Source: Pirellula sp.
GTDB taxonomy: Bacteria > Planctomycetota > Planctomycetia > Pirellulales > Pirellulaceae
Direction: 5' to 3'
Assembly: GCA_021300015.1 (NCBI GenBank)
Contig: JAJTFB010000008.1
Span: forward strand, 30,806-94,805
Length of the DNA: 64,000 nucleotides
Position 1 is the first letter of the stretch. Every line of letters begins with the position of its first letter. The notes under the pieces were generated by a model, which had not been told where the DNA came from, ran no database searches, and was given only the letters and a program-made list of their open reading frames with translations. This document shows positions 8,058 to 16,143 of this stretch, one piece after another. Made by a program: the position numbers and the translations under genes.

Positions 8058-9449
8058 ATGGCTAAAGGATGTCTGGAATTCCAACGATCGATCCACCGTC
8101 GGCAATGCTTATTGCAAGCCAGCCAGTTTGGGCTCGCTGGCCTCCTGGGTGGCGGGCTGAATCTTGTGGGAATCGGGAGTCCCCCGAGCGACTCGAAGCC
8201 TCGCAAGGCACGAGCCAAGAGCGTGATTTTTCTGCATCAGTACGGTGGCCCTAGCCATATCGATACGTTCGACATGAAGCCCAATGCGCCCGATGGCATT
8301 CGGGGGGAATTCAAGTCCATCTCGTCGGCCGTTGCCGGTTCGCCCGTCTGCGAGTACCTGCCCCGTTGGGGGGCTCAACTCGATCGCTGGGCCCAGATCC
8401 GCAGCGTCCATCACGATATGAAGAACCACAATCCGGCATGCTACTACTCCTTGACCGGAAAGCGGCCCGCGACCGACGACATCCGACTCCGCGATACCCT
8501 TGAACTCTTCCCCGCGTATGGATCGAGTGTAGCGAAGTTCTCCGAGCCGGTTCCAGGGGTTCCCACCTTTGTGGCTTATCCTCACGTGCTTCGCGACGGT
8601 GCGATCGCACCAGGGCAGCACGCGAGTTTTTTGGGCAAGCAATACGATCCTTATTTTTTTCAGTCCGATCCGAATTCCGCCGAGTTCGGTCTACCGGAAT
8701 TACAGCTTCCTGCGAATATCGATTTGGCCCGTCTTCAGAGGCGCCGTGGATTGGTCGAATTGATCGATCAGGAGAAACGGCTCATCGAGCAATCGTCCGA
8801 CGCAAAAGGGTTGGACCAACTCCAGCAGCAAGCGTTGAAGATTCTTTCATCGACCGGCTTGAAAGACGCCCTGGACCTCGGAAGCGAAGACCCTGCCTTG
8901 CGGGATGCTTACGGACGTTCGACGTACGGTCAATCCTGTCTTTTGGCCAGAAGGCTCGTGCAATCGGGCGTTCGGTTCGTCACGGTCTATTTCTCGCAAA
9001 GCATCGGAGGCAAAGGGAGCGAGGGGTGGGATACCCACCAAGAGAACTTCAAGGACCTGCGAGAGCGGTTGCTCCCGATGAGCGATCAGACGGTCCCTAC
9101 GCTTATCGAGGACCTTGAATCCCACGGACTGCTCGAGGATACCCTTGTTTTGTGGATGGGTGAATTCGGACGGAGCCCTCAGGTCGGGGATCGGGATGGA
9201 AAAGGGCGAGGGCACTGGCCCGATTGCTACACTGTGATGATGGCAGGTGGTGGGGTGCAAGGAGGTGCGATCTACGGCGCTAGCGACGCCAAAGGGGCTT
9301 ATCCAGCTTCCGATCCGGTCGGCCCCGAAGACATCGCCGCGACCCTCTATTGGGCCTTGGGAATCGACCCTCATGCCGAAGTCTTCGACACCCAAGGCCG
9401 ACCGCTTGCCATTTCGACCGGCAACCCGATCGACAAGATTTTTTACTGA
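8058..9449 (+). CDS. Exported DUF1501 protein (sulfatase-like fold)
   Basis: A 463-residue partner of the preceding DUF1549/DUF1553 gene, 26 bases downstream. The N-terminus carries [20 protein letters not shown], a Tat-like export signal with a weak twin-arginine. The DUF1501 hallmarks follow: [20 protein letters not shown], then [20 protein letters not shown] with [20 protein letters not shown] and [23 protein letters not shown]1501 belongs to the alkaline-phosphatase/sulfatase superfamily; the Asp/His-rich motifs are candidate metal ligands. Its substrate is unknown. A similar pair occurs at 57.2-61.7 kb. Confidence 0.88.
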   Translation: MAKGCLEFQRSIHRRQCLLQASQFGLAGLLGGGLNLVGIGSPPSDSKPRKARAKSVIFLHQYGGPSHIDTFDMKPNAPDGIRGEFKSISSAVAGSPVCEYLPRWGAQLDRWAQIRSVHHDMKNHNPACYYSLTGKRPATDDIRLRDTLELFPAYGSSVAKFSEPVPGVPTFVAYPHVLRDGAIAPGQHASFLGKQYDPYFFQSDPNSAEFGLPELQLPANIDLARLQRRRGLVELIDQEKRLIEQSSDAKGLDQLQQQALKILSSTGLKDALDLGSEDPALRDAYGRSTYGQSCLLARRLVQSGVRFVTVYFSQSIGGKGSEGWDTHQENFKDLRERLLPMSDQTVPTLIEDLESHGLLEDTLVLWMGEFGRSPQVGDRDGKGRGHWPDCYTVMMAGGGVQGGAIYGASDAKGAYPASDPVGPEDIAATLYWALGIDPHAEVFDTQGRPLAISTGNPIDKIFY

Positions 9450-9469
9450 ACCAAAAAGAGAAAGCATCG

Positions 9470-10513
9470 ATGAGTCAATCGGTTACGATCGACGGAGTGG
9501 CACTGTCGCTTGCCAATCCAGTGAAGAATCCCATGCGTTGGATCGGCCAATCGGAACCCTTGAGGCAATTGGCCGCTTGCTGGCTGACGGTCGCACCGGG
9601 CGATTTGCCTCTGACGCCCAGGCTTGTCGGAGTCCCAGGGGTTGGCAAGACAGCCCTTGCGATGGCCGCAGCGACGGCCCGCCAACAGGAACTCTACATT
9701 TTCCAATGCACCGCAGACACCCGGCCCGAGGACTTGTTGGTCACCCCGGTCCTGGCCGGCAACGGCAAGATCGCTTACCACGCCTCTGCCATGGTCACGG
9801 CCATGATCCGAGGGGGCGTTTGTGTGTTGGACGAAGGGAACCGGATGAATGAAAAGTCATGGGCATCCTTGGCTCCGCTGTTCGACCAGCGTCGGTATGT
9901 CGAATCGATCGTCGCGGGGATCACCATATCGGCTCATCAAGACTTTCGAGCTGCGGTGACGATGAACCAAGACGACTCGACCTATGAGATCCCCGACTAC
10001 ATCTTGAGCCGACTCCAGCCGACCCTCCAAGTTGGATTCCCGAACCGAAAAGACGAGTTGGCGATCCTGGAGTATCATCTGCCGTTTGCCGAAGCGGACA
10101 TTTTGGAGCTTACCGTCGATTTTCTCCAGCAGGCCCACTCGTTGAAACTCGATTTCTCGGCCCGCGATGGGATCAATGTACTTCGGTACGCGATCAAGCG
10201 TCTTGCGGCGCAGGATTCTGGCCACCCGCTCTCGAAAGACAAGGCGTGGCATGAGGCCATCGTCGCTTGTTTGGGGGATGAGGCCTTGGATTTAGCGGCC
10301 TTGGCCGAACGCAAACGCCAAGCCCTCGGGGGCAATACTCTGCCGATGGGCCTTGATGATTTCTTTTTCGATCCGGACGATCCGCTTCGCCCGCGTCATG
10401 ACGATCTCGACGATGACGATCTCGACGATGACGATCTCGACGATGAAGATCTTGATGATGAAGATCTCGATGATGCGTTGGATGATGATCCATCCGACGG
10501 CAAACGGCCGTAG
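9470..10513 (+). CDS. MoxR-type AAA+ ATPase with an acidic repeat tail
   Basis: A 347-residue protein started at the ATG at 9470, 20 bases after the DUF1501 stop. It has a Walker A GVPGVGKT (Lys60), a Walker [12 protein letters not shown], a sensor-like [19 protein letters not shown] and a helical lid, which is the MoxR layout. MoxR ATPases act as chaperone-like motors, usually with a VWA partner; no VWA gene is adjacent, the nearest being at 23.2 kb. The C-terminus (about 300-347) is nearly all Asp/Leu/Glu, built from five 15-bp repeats, and may bind cations or a basic partner. It may be co-transcribed with the preceding pair. Confidence 0.85.
   Translation: MSQSVTIDGVALSLANPVKNPMRWIGQSEPLRQLAACWLTVAPGDLPLTPRLVGVPGVGKTALAMAAATARQQELYIFQCTADTRPEDLLVTPVLAGNGKIAYHASAMVTAMIRGGVCVLDEGNRMNEKSWASLAPLFDQRRYVESIVAGITISAHQDFRAAVTMNQDDSTYEIPDYILSRLQPTLQVGFPNRKDELAILEYHLPFAEADILELTVDFLQQAHSLKLDFSARDGINVLRYAIKRLAAQDSGHPLSKDKAWHEAIVACLGDEALDLAALAERKRQALGGNTLPMGLDDFFFDPDDPLRPRHDDLDDDDLDDDDLDDEDLDDEDLDDALDDDPSDGKRP
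10400..10474 (+). repeat. Five 15-bp in-frame tandem units encoding [10 protein letters not shown]
   Basis: Units start at 10400, 10415, 10430, 10445 and 10460. The first three are identical (gacgatctcgacgat) and the last two diverged by transitions and a Glu codon. They end the MoxR-type protein. Confidence 0.9.
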
Positions 10514-10522
10514 ATATCACTT

Positions 10523-10554
10523 TTAGCCACTTAGCCATTTAGCCACTTAGCCTG
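10523..10554. repeat. Four 8-bp tandem units between moxR-like gene and nadB
   Basis: The units ttagccac, ttagccat, ttagccac and ttagcctg lie in the 80-base gap before nadB. No hairpin is formed. Confidence 0.8.
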
Positions 10555-10593
10555 TTTGGCTAGCCACTCGCGTGGATCGTTAGGGAATCGACC

Positions 10594-12267
10594 ATGGAAT
10601 CTGCATTGAACGACCACATGCTCCAGACTCAGAGGATCACGACCCCGTGGTCCCGTGGGATTCCTCGATACCTCGTGGCGATCGATCCGAAGCGCATGGG
10701 GCATTACTTTACCGACGTGCTTGTCATCGGCGGTGGACTTGCCGGAATGCGTGCGGCGCAGGAGATCGACCCGTCGCTTCGGACGATGATTTTGACCAAG
10801 GACAAGGTTGAGGAGTCCAACAGTGCCTATGCCCAGGGGGGGATTGCCAGCGTGTGGGACCCCGAGGACCGTTTTGATAATCACATCCAAGACACGCTTG
10901 TTGCTGGTTGCGATTTATGTGACTTACGGACTGTCGAGATGGTGGTGCGTGAAGCTCCCGAGCGGGTCGCCGAGCTGATCCGATGGGGGACTCGTTTCGA
11001 CCAACTCGATGGAGCTTTGATTCTTGGTCGCGAGGGGGGGCACTCCCATCAGCGCATCATCCACGCGCTTGGGGATGCGACCGGCAAAGAGATCATGCGG
11101 GCGATGATTCAACATACCCGCAGCCTATCGAATGTCGAGATTTGCGAGGAGGCTTACACGATCGACCTGTTGACTTACGACGATCGATGCTGCGGTGCGA
11201 TCGTTTCGATTCAGCAGCGAGCTCCAGTGCTGATCTGGGCCAAGCAAACGATCCTTTGCACTGGCGGATGTGGTCAAGTGTTCCGCGAATCGACCAATCC
11301 GCGTGTTGCGACGGGGGATGGGCACGCGATTGCATTCCGAGCCGGAGCCTTGATGCGGGACATGGAATTCATGCAGTTCCACCCGACGGTGCTCTATATC
11401 CCGGGGAGTTCCCGAACGTTGATCACCGAAGCGGTCCGGGGCGAAGGTGCTTATTTGGTCGATGCCAATGGTTATCGATTCATGCAGGACTACGATCCTC
11501 GGCTCGAGCTAGCCCCTCGCGACGTGGTCAGCAAATCGATCGTCGCGCAGATGGATAAGACGCAGTCGGCTTGTGTCTACCTGACCTTGGCCCACCTCGA
11601 TGCAGACTTCGTTCGGCAGCGTTTTCCTGGGATAGCCAAGGTGTGCCAGAGTTTTGGTTTGGACATCGCCAAAGACGCGATCCCGGTCCGTCCAGGCGCC
11701 CATTACATGATCGGCGGCGCGTTGGTCGACGACCAAGCTCGAACGAGCTTACCGGGTCTATGGGCTGCGGGCGAGGTGACCAGCAGCGGCCTTCACGGGG
11801 CCAACCGCTTAGCCTCGAACAGTTTGCTCGAAGGCTTAGTCTATGGGGCTATAGCCGGCCGCCATGCTTCCAAAGCAGCCTTGCAAGACCCCACGGTATC
11901 CTTGAGCGTCCTACCGATCCAAAATCAAATGCAGGTTGCCGACCCTCAAGAAATCGATCTTGCGGATATTCGCAATTCGGTACGCTCGTTGATGTGGCGG
12001 CATGTGGGAGTCCAACGGACCGAGCAGAAGCTCGAGGAGGCACTTCAACAGCTCAATCGCTACAGCAGCTATGTCCTCTCGCACCAGCCTGGGGGCATTG
12101 AAGGCTGGGAGTTGCAAAACATGCTGACGGTCAGCCTGATGATGGCCCAGGCGGCCCTGGCGAGGACCGAATCGCGAGGGGTACACTTGCGGACCGATTA
12201 TCCCAAGCTTGACAACCCGAACTGGCGCAAGCATTTGTCGATGCAAGTTCGGGATTGGGCAAAATAA
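10594..12267 (+). CDS. nadB: L-aspartate oxidase
   Basis: A 557-residue flavoprotein of the fumarate reductase/aspartate oxidase family. It oxidises L-aspartate to iminoaspartate, the first step of NAD synthesis. The FAD-binding VLVIGGGLAGMRAA is at about 44-57, SNSAYAQGGIAS at about 76, HSHQRIIHALGDATGKEIM, RGEGAYLVDANGYRFM, and the C-terminal FAD motif LHGANRLASNSLLEGLVYG. Length and the AYAQGGIA and LHGANRL motifs favour NadB over succinate dehydrogenase subunit A, and no SdhB/C neighbour exists. The C-terminal helical domain (LRNSVRSLMWRHVGVQR-like) is present. A possible later start is MGHYFTDV. nadA and nadC are not in the window. Confidence 0.88.
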   Translation: MESALNDHMLQTQRITTPWSRGIPRYLVAIDPKRMGHYFTDVLVIGGGLAGMRAAQEIDPSLRTMILTKDKVEESNSAYAQGGIASVWDPEDRFDNHIQDTLVAGCDLCDLRTVEMVVREAPERVAELIRWGTRFDQLDGALILGREGGHSHQRIIHALGDATGKEIMRAMIQHTRSLSNVEICEEAYTIDLLTYDDRCCGAIVSIQQRAPVLIWAKQTILCTGGCGQVFRESTNPRVATGDGHAIAFRAGALMRDMEFMQFHPTVLYIPGSSRTLITEAVRGEGAYLVDANGYRFMQDYDPRLELAPRDVVSKSIVAQMDKTQSACVYLTLAHLDADFVRQRFPGIAKVCQSFGLDIAKDAIPVRPGAHYMIGGALVDDQARTSLPGLWAAGEVTSSGLHGANRLASNSLLEGLVYGAIAGRHASKAALQDPTVSLSVLPIQNQMQVADPQEIDLADIRNSVRSLMWRHVGVQRTEQKLEEALQQLNRYSSYVLSHQPGGIEGWELQNMLTVSLMMAQAALARTESRGVHLRTDYPKLDNPNWRKHLSMQVRDWAK

Positions 12268-12278
12268 GAGCGGCTCGA

Positions 12279-13106
12279 TCAGGTTCCTTTGCGGAACTGT
12301 TCGAGCAATCGCCCTGGGCTACCCATGATGTTGTAACCGGAATCGACGTGAAGGATTTCGCCGGTGATTCCGTTGCTATAGGAACTCAGCAGGTAGGATC
12401 CTGAGCGACCGACCTCTTCGTGGGTCACGCAGCGGCCCAGGGGGGCGACGTAGTCGTAGTATTCTTGCATCTCGCCGACACCGGCGGCAACACCGGCCAG
12501 GGTCTTGAGGGGACCTGCGCTCACGCCGTTGACGCGGATGCCTTGAGGGCCAAGATCGTAGGCGAGGTATCTGACGGTCGCATCGAGTGCGGCCTTGCAG
12601 ATCCCCATGACGTTGTATCCGGGGACGCATTTTTCGCCGCCGAAGTAAGTCATCGTCAGGACCGAGGAGTCGGGTTTGAGCATGCTGCGAGCGGCGTTGG
12701 TCACCGAGATCAAGCTATAGACACTCACGTCCATGGCCAGTTTGAAGCCTGCTCGGCTGGTCTCGACGGTATCTCGCGTCAGGTCGTCTCGATCAGCAAA
12801 CGCGATGGAGTGGAGCAGAAAGTCGATTTGTCCGAAGTCCTTGGCAGCCGCGTCCATGAAGTTCTTGACCTGCTGGTCGTCTTGGACATCCAAGGGTCTT
12901 AGGAAAGCCGTTTGGGCCGGGTATTGCTCGACGCACTTGCTGACTCGAAGGTGGTTCTTTTTCTTTTCGTCATCGGGTTTGTCTGGCAAATGGGAGAAAC
13001 CGCAAATGCCGCCTTGTTCCATGATTTCTTTGGCGATGGCCCAAGCGATTGAGCGATCGTTGGCCACTCCTAGAATCAGTCCTTTTTTGCCTTCGAATAA
13101 TTTCAT
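12279..13106 (-). CDS. fabI: Enoyl-[acyl-carrier-protein] reductase (NADH), FabI type
   Basis: A 275-residue short-chain-dehydrogenase-type enzyme that reduces the enoyl-ACP double bond in fatty-acid elongation. The start at 13106 (MKLFEGKKGLILGVANDRSI) has an AAAGG about 11 bases upstream; an in-frame ATG at 13124 is the alternative. The LGVANDRSIAWAIA nucleotide-binding segment replaces the usual SDR glycine motif, as in FabI. The active-site Tyr and Lys lie in GYNVMGICKAALDATVRYLA (Tyr-x6-Lys), with a second conserved Tyr upstream in TMTYFGGEK. It lies 40 bases downstream of the dus gene on the same strand and converges on nadB with 11 bases between stops. Confidence 0.92.
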   Translation of the reverse strand: MKLFEGKKGLILGVANDRSIAWAIAKEIMEQGGICGFSHLPDKPDDEKKKNHLRVSKCVEQYPAQTAFLRPLDVQDDQQVKNFMDAAAKDFGQIDFLLHSIAFADRDDLTRDTVETSRAGFKLAMDVSVYSLISVTNAARSMLKPDSSVLTMTYFGGEKCVPGYNVMGICKAALDATVRYLAYDLGPQGIRVNGVSAGPLKTLAGVAAGVGEMQEYYDYVAPLGRCVTHEEVGRSGSYLLSSYSNGITGEILHVDSGYNIMGSPGRLLEQFRKGT

Positions 13107-13146
13107 GGGACAATTGCCTTTCATAGAGAAATCATGGAAACGTGAA

Positions 13147-14265
13147 TCACGAGAGGTTGCAAATCGGATCGATGCTTTCTCGATCGTCTGCAGGTTCTAA
13201 GTTCGATGGGGCGTCGATCCCGGCGTATTTTGGGAAGTACTCTTCGACCACTTTGTAGAATTGCTCTTGGTTTTCGACGCGTGAGATGTGGGCTCGGAAG
13301 TGTCGCGCGCCGTGTTTGTTTTGAGCGTAGCAGCAAGCGAATTTTCGCATGAGCATTGTACCGCGGTGGACACCGAAGCGTTCGACGACAAGGTCGTAGT
13401 GGTGGAGCATGATTTTGCGTTGCTCTTCGATCGTCGGATCCGGTGGGATCGGCCGTCCTTCGAGAGCCGCTGCGGCTTGGGAAAAGAGCCAGGGCTTACC
13501 GAGGCTTGCTCGCGCGATCATGATCCCGTCGACGTTGTAGTTCTGGTAGGCAAAGAGGACTTGCTCGGCGGTTTCCAGATCGCCGTTGCCGATAATCGGC
13601 ATGCGGTCCAGGTGCTGCTTGATCTCTGAGATACGATCCCAGTCTGCAGAACCTCTGAAGAAGTCTTCGGCGGTCCGACCGTGGACGGTCAAGGCCGACG
13701 CACCGGCGCGTTCGACGGTCTTTGCCACCTCGATGTAGTTCATCGAATCCCGTGTGCAACCGAGCCGCATCTTGGCCGTCACGGGTGTGGGCCAGCAGGC
13801 TTCGACCAGCCGGGAGATGATCGCGTACATGCGTTCCGGGTCGCGAAGCAGGTAGGAGCCGCTGTGGGCTTTTTCGGTGACTTGCTTGACCGGGCAGCCA
13901 AAGTTGATGTCCACGACGCTCACTCGGTATTCCTCGACGAGCCTTCGACCGACCTTGGCCATCGTCTCGGGATCGTTGTCCCAGATCTGGACGGCCAGAG
14001 GCCTGGGCTCTTGGGCGATACCCCAGAGTCGGTCGGGATGTTCGCAGTCGTGTTCGTCGAGCCAGACAAATCCGCTGGCATTGACCATTTCGGTGGCTTG
14101 GAGACCCGCTCCACCGAACTCGCGGACGATCTGACGGTAGGCATAATTGGTATAGCCTGCCATCGGAGCCTGGAAAATCGGTGGATAAACCTCCATCGGA
14201 CCGATTTGGACCGGTTTTGGAGGCCGGGATGTGCTTGGTTGGGGTGAGCCTAAATTCGATTCCAT
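13147..14265 (-). CDS. dusB: tRNA-dihydrouridine synthase, DusB-like
   Basis: A 372-residue FMN enzyme that reduces uridines in tRNA. The TIM-barrel start VQIGPMEVYPPIFQAPMAGY is the usual N-terminus of the DusB family, which sets the start upstream of it; I use the ATG at 14265. Conserved parts: VDINFGCPVKQVTEKAHSGS with the catalytic Cys in GCPVK, ALTVHGRTAEDFFRGSADWD, PIIGNGDLETAEQ and GIMIARASLGKPWLF. A C-terminal helical tRNA-binding domain (HHYDLVVERFG, then MRKFACCYAQ) is complete. The start region overlaps the predicted start of the divergent DUF4416 gene by about 37 bases, which is unusual and leaves one of the two starts uncertain. It is probably transcribed together with fabI. Confidence 0.88.
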   Translation of the reverse strand: MESNLGSPQPSTSRPPKPVQIGPMEVYPPIFQAPMAGYTNYAYRQIVREFGGAGLQATEMVNASGFVWLDEHDCEHPDRLWGIAQEPRPLAVQIWDNDPETMAKVGRRLVEEYRVSVVDINFGCPVKQVTEKAHSGSYLLRDPERMYAIISRLVEACWPTPVTAKMRLGCTRDSMNYIEVAKTVERAGASALTVHGRTAEDFFRGSADWDRISEIKQHLDRMPIIGNGDLETAEQVLFAYQNYNVDGIMIARASLGKPWLFSQAAAALEGRPIPPDPTIEEQRKIMLHHYDLVVERFGVHRGTMLMRKFACCYAQNKHGARHFRAHISRVENQEQFYKVVEEYFPKYAGIDAPSNLEPADDRESIDPICNLS

Positions 14266-14936
14266 ACGTAATACTGTACCTATCTCGGAGCATTTCGCCG
14301 AGCCCAACCCAGTTCGCCCGATCCAACCCAGTTCGCCCAATCCAAACCAGTTCGCCCAATCGTTTTCTGAGGACTGCCCTCGAGCGGCTCGAGGCGCATT
14401 GGGGCAAAATCGCCGCTCTGGGCCAAGCGTTCGATTTCGTCGAATCCCCCTACTATTTGCGAACCATGCTCGTGCCGCAGCCACCTGAAAGCAAGCCATC
14501 CGGGAGCCAACACGATCGGAGCCAACACGATCAGCCCCCCAGAGCGCTCCGAAAACAAATGGCCCTGTTTGCCGACCCCTACGACCCGGCGGAACTCGCC
14601 GCCGACAAGCTCCAATCGAACCGTTGGGAGCGGGCATGGACCGAGGAACTGGCCTTGAGCCAGGACGACTCGAAAAGGCTGATCAACATCGATCCGGGCT
14701 ATTTGAGCATGACGAAATTGGTTTTGGCGTCGACCAAGAACCGGGAGCATCGGATCTACCTTCGCGACGGCATTTACGCCGAGGTGACGTTGGCCTTTCG
14801 CGATCAAGCTTGGACGTCGATGCCCTGGACGTATGCGGACTACCAACGCCCAGATGTCTTGGAGTTTCTCAAGCTTGCCCGCAAGGGCTTTACGAGCAAT
14901 CTAGCTTCTCGCAGTCCCACAGAAAGCGATCCATGA
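14229..14936 (+). CDS. DUF4416 family protein
   Basis: About 235 residues; function unknown. The core matches DUF4416: ALERLEAHWGKIAALGQAFDF, ESPYYLRTM, then LINIDPGYLSMTKLVLASTK, NREHRIYLRDGIYAEVTLAF and MPWTYADYQRPD. The start is uncertain: an ATG at 14229 gives a sensible first strand (SIPYVILYLSRS) but overlaps the dusB start; a GTG at 14244 and an ATG at 14181 are alternatives. Two local duplications interrupt the family alignment: three 19-bp units at 14304-14360 after the first strand and two 15-bp units at 14503-14532 in a variable loop. The stop overlaps the next start as ATGA, so translation is probably coupled to the WecA-like frame. Confidence 0.75.
   Translation: MCLVGVSLNSIPYVILYLSRSISPSPTQFARSNPVRPIQTSSPNRFLRTALERLEAHWGKIAALGQAFDFVESPYYLRTMLVPQPPESKPSGSQHDRSQHDQPPRALRKQMALFADPYDPAELAADKLQSNRWERAWTEELALSQDDSKRLINIDPGYLSMTKLVLASTKNREHRIYLRDGIYAEVTLAFRDQAWTSMPWTYADYQRPDVLEFLKLARKGFTSNLASRSPTESDP
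14304..14360. repeat. Three 19-bp tandem units within the DUF4416 gene
   Basis: The unit ccaacccagttcgcccgat starts at 14304, 14323 and 14342, with one to two differences between copies. The total of 57 bases keeps the frame although 19 is not a multiple of three, so each copy is read in a different frame. Its core also occurs at 17911-17946. Confidence 0.88.
14503..14532 (+). repeat. Two identical 15-bp units in the DUF4416 gene
   Basis: ggagccaacacgatc occurs twice in direct succession and encodes a repeated GSQHDR-like segment in a loop. Confidence 0.85.
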
Positions 14937-16058
14937 GCCGTAGCCAAATCCTCTTCGGTGCATCGGTTCTGGCAGTGCTGCTGATCGCCTGTGCGGTATC
15001 CTTGCTGGTCGTCGGTTGGGTCAAAAGGAATGCCCTAAGGCTCGGGCTGATCGATCTTCCCAACGAGCGCAAGGTCCACACGAGTCCGATCCCGCGTGGG
15101 GGTGGGCTGGGGATTTGGTTGGGCGTTTTGTCGGTTTTTGCGTTAGGAACCCTCGCGGTGGCGTTTGCCAATACTTGGCCAAAGCTCACCGAGCAGGCCC
15201 TGCCTGCGAGCCTTATGGAATTGATCCCCGGGATGTGGTCCAAGCTCGGTTCGATATGGCTGCTGCTCGCAGGCGGCTCAGTGGTCGCTTTGCTGGGGCT
15301 CATGGACGATCGTTTTGGACTCGATTGGAAAGTGCGCATCGCGGTGGAATTTGCAGTCGCGGCGTCCGTCGTCTACGGACTGAAACTCCAATTGACCGCC
15401 TACATCGATCTTCCTTGGTTGACCCCGATCCTGAGCGTTTTTTGGATCGTCATGCTGATCAATTCCTTCAACATGCTCGACAACATGGACGCCTTGAGCG
15501 CGGGGGTCGGGAATGCTTGCCCTGATGCTTCTGAGTTCGCCTGAGCCGGCCCAAGGCCAACCGCAATGGTTCGTGGCGATCATGGTCCTGGCGCTTCTGG
15601 GCGGATTGCTGGGCTTTCTCCGTTACAATTGGCCCCCTGCCTTGATCTTCATGGGGGATTCGGGAAGCTATTTTGTCGGTTACTGGATCGCGGTGACAAC
15701 TTTGTTATCTACGTATTCGGGAGCTCAGGGGCAAGCTCCCCATGCGGTGTTCGCTCCGCTGTGTTTGTTAGCCGTCCCGATCTATGATACTTTAAGCGTC
15801 ATCGCGATTCGATTGCGCGAGGGTCGCAGCCCATTTCAAGCCGACAAGAAGCACTTTTCCCATCGACTCGTCGAGCTGGGGATGACCAAAAAGCAGGCCG
15901 TCGGGGCGATTTATCTCGCGACGCTCACGTGCTCGTTGGGCGCTTTGCTTTTGCCTCGAACCGATTGGATCGGGGCCGGTCTAGTGCTCGGGATAGTCCT
16001 TGCGATGATGGCTTGGATCGCGCTGCTAGAGAATTTCACGAGCAGAAAACGTTCCTGA
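14933..16058 (+). pseudogene. WecA/MraY-superfamily sugar-1-phosphate transferase, frameshifted
   Basis: Together the two frames make an undecaprenyl-phosphate GlcNAc-1-phosphate-transferase-like membrane protein. Frame one (14933-15544) carries RKVHTSPIPRGGGLGIWLG, the acidic GLMDDRFGLDWKVRI and SFNMLDNMDALSAGV. It then runs into 12 unrelated codons and a TGA. The following family sequence resumes one base out of frame (from about 15513) with MLALMLLSSPEPAQGQPQ, LIFMGDSGSYFVGYW and the DKKHFSHRLVELGMT box. Homologues have roughly six to eight more residues between SAGV and the next strand, so the defect looks like a deletion of 3n+2 bases, not a one-base slip. Unless this is a sequence error, membrane topology is broken. 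The start overlaps the DUF4416 stop (ATGA). Confidence 0.8.
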
Positions 16059-16143
16059 CCCAATGGCTCTAGGGCTGACAATTCGGATGGTCTTTGACGG
16101 CCATCGCATGATTCCAACGCGACTTTAACACGACGGTTTATCG

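Noticed and set aside
15500..15520. Programmed ribosomal frameshift in the WecA-like gene
   Set aside because: There is no slippery heptamer, and residues of a membrane helix are missing, which frameshifting would not restore.
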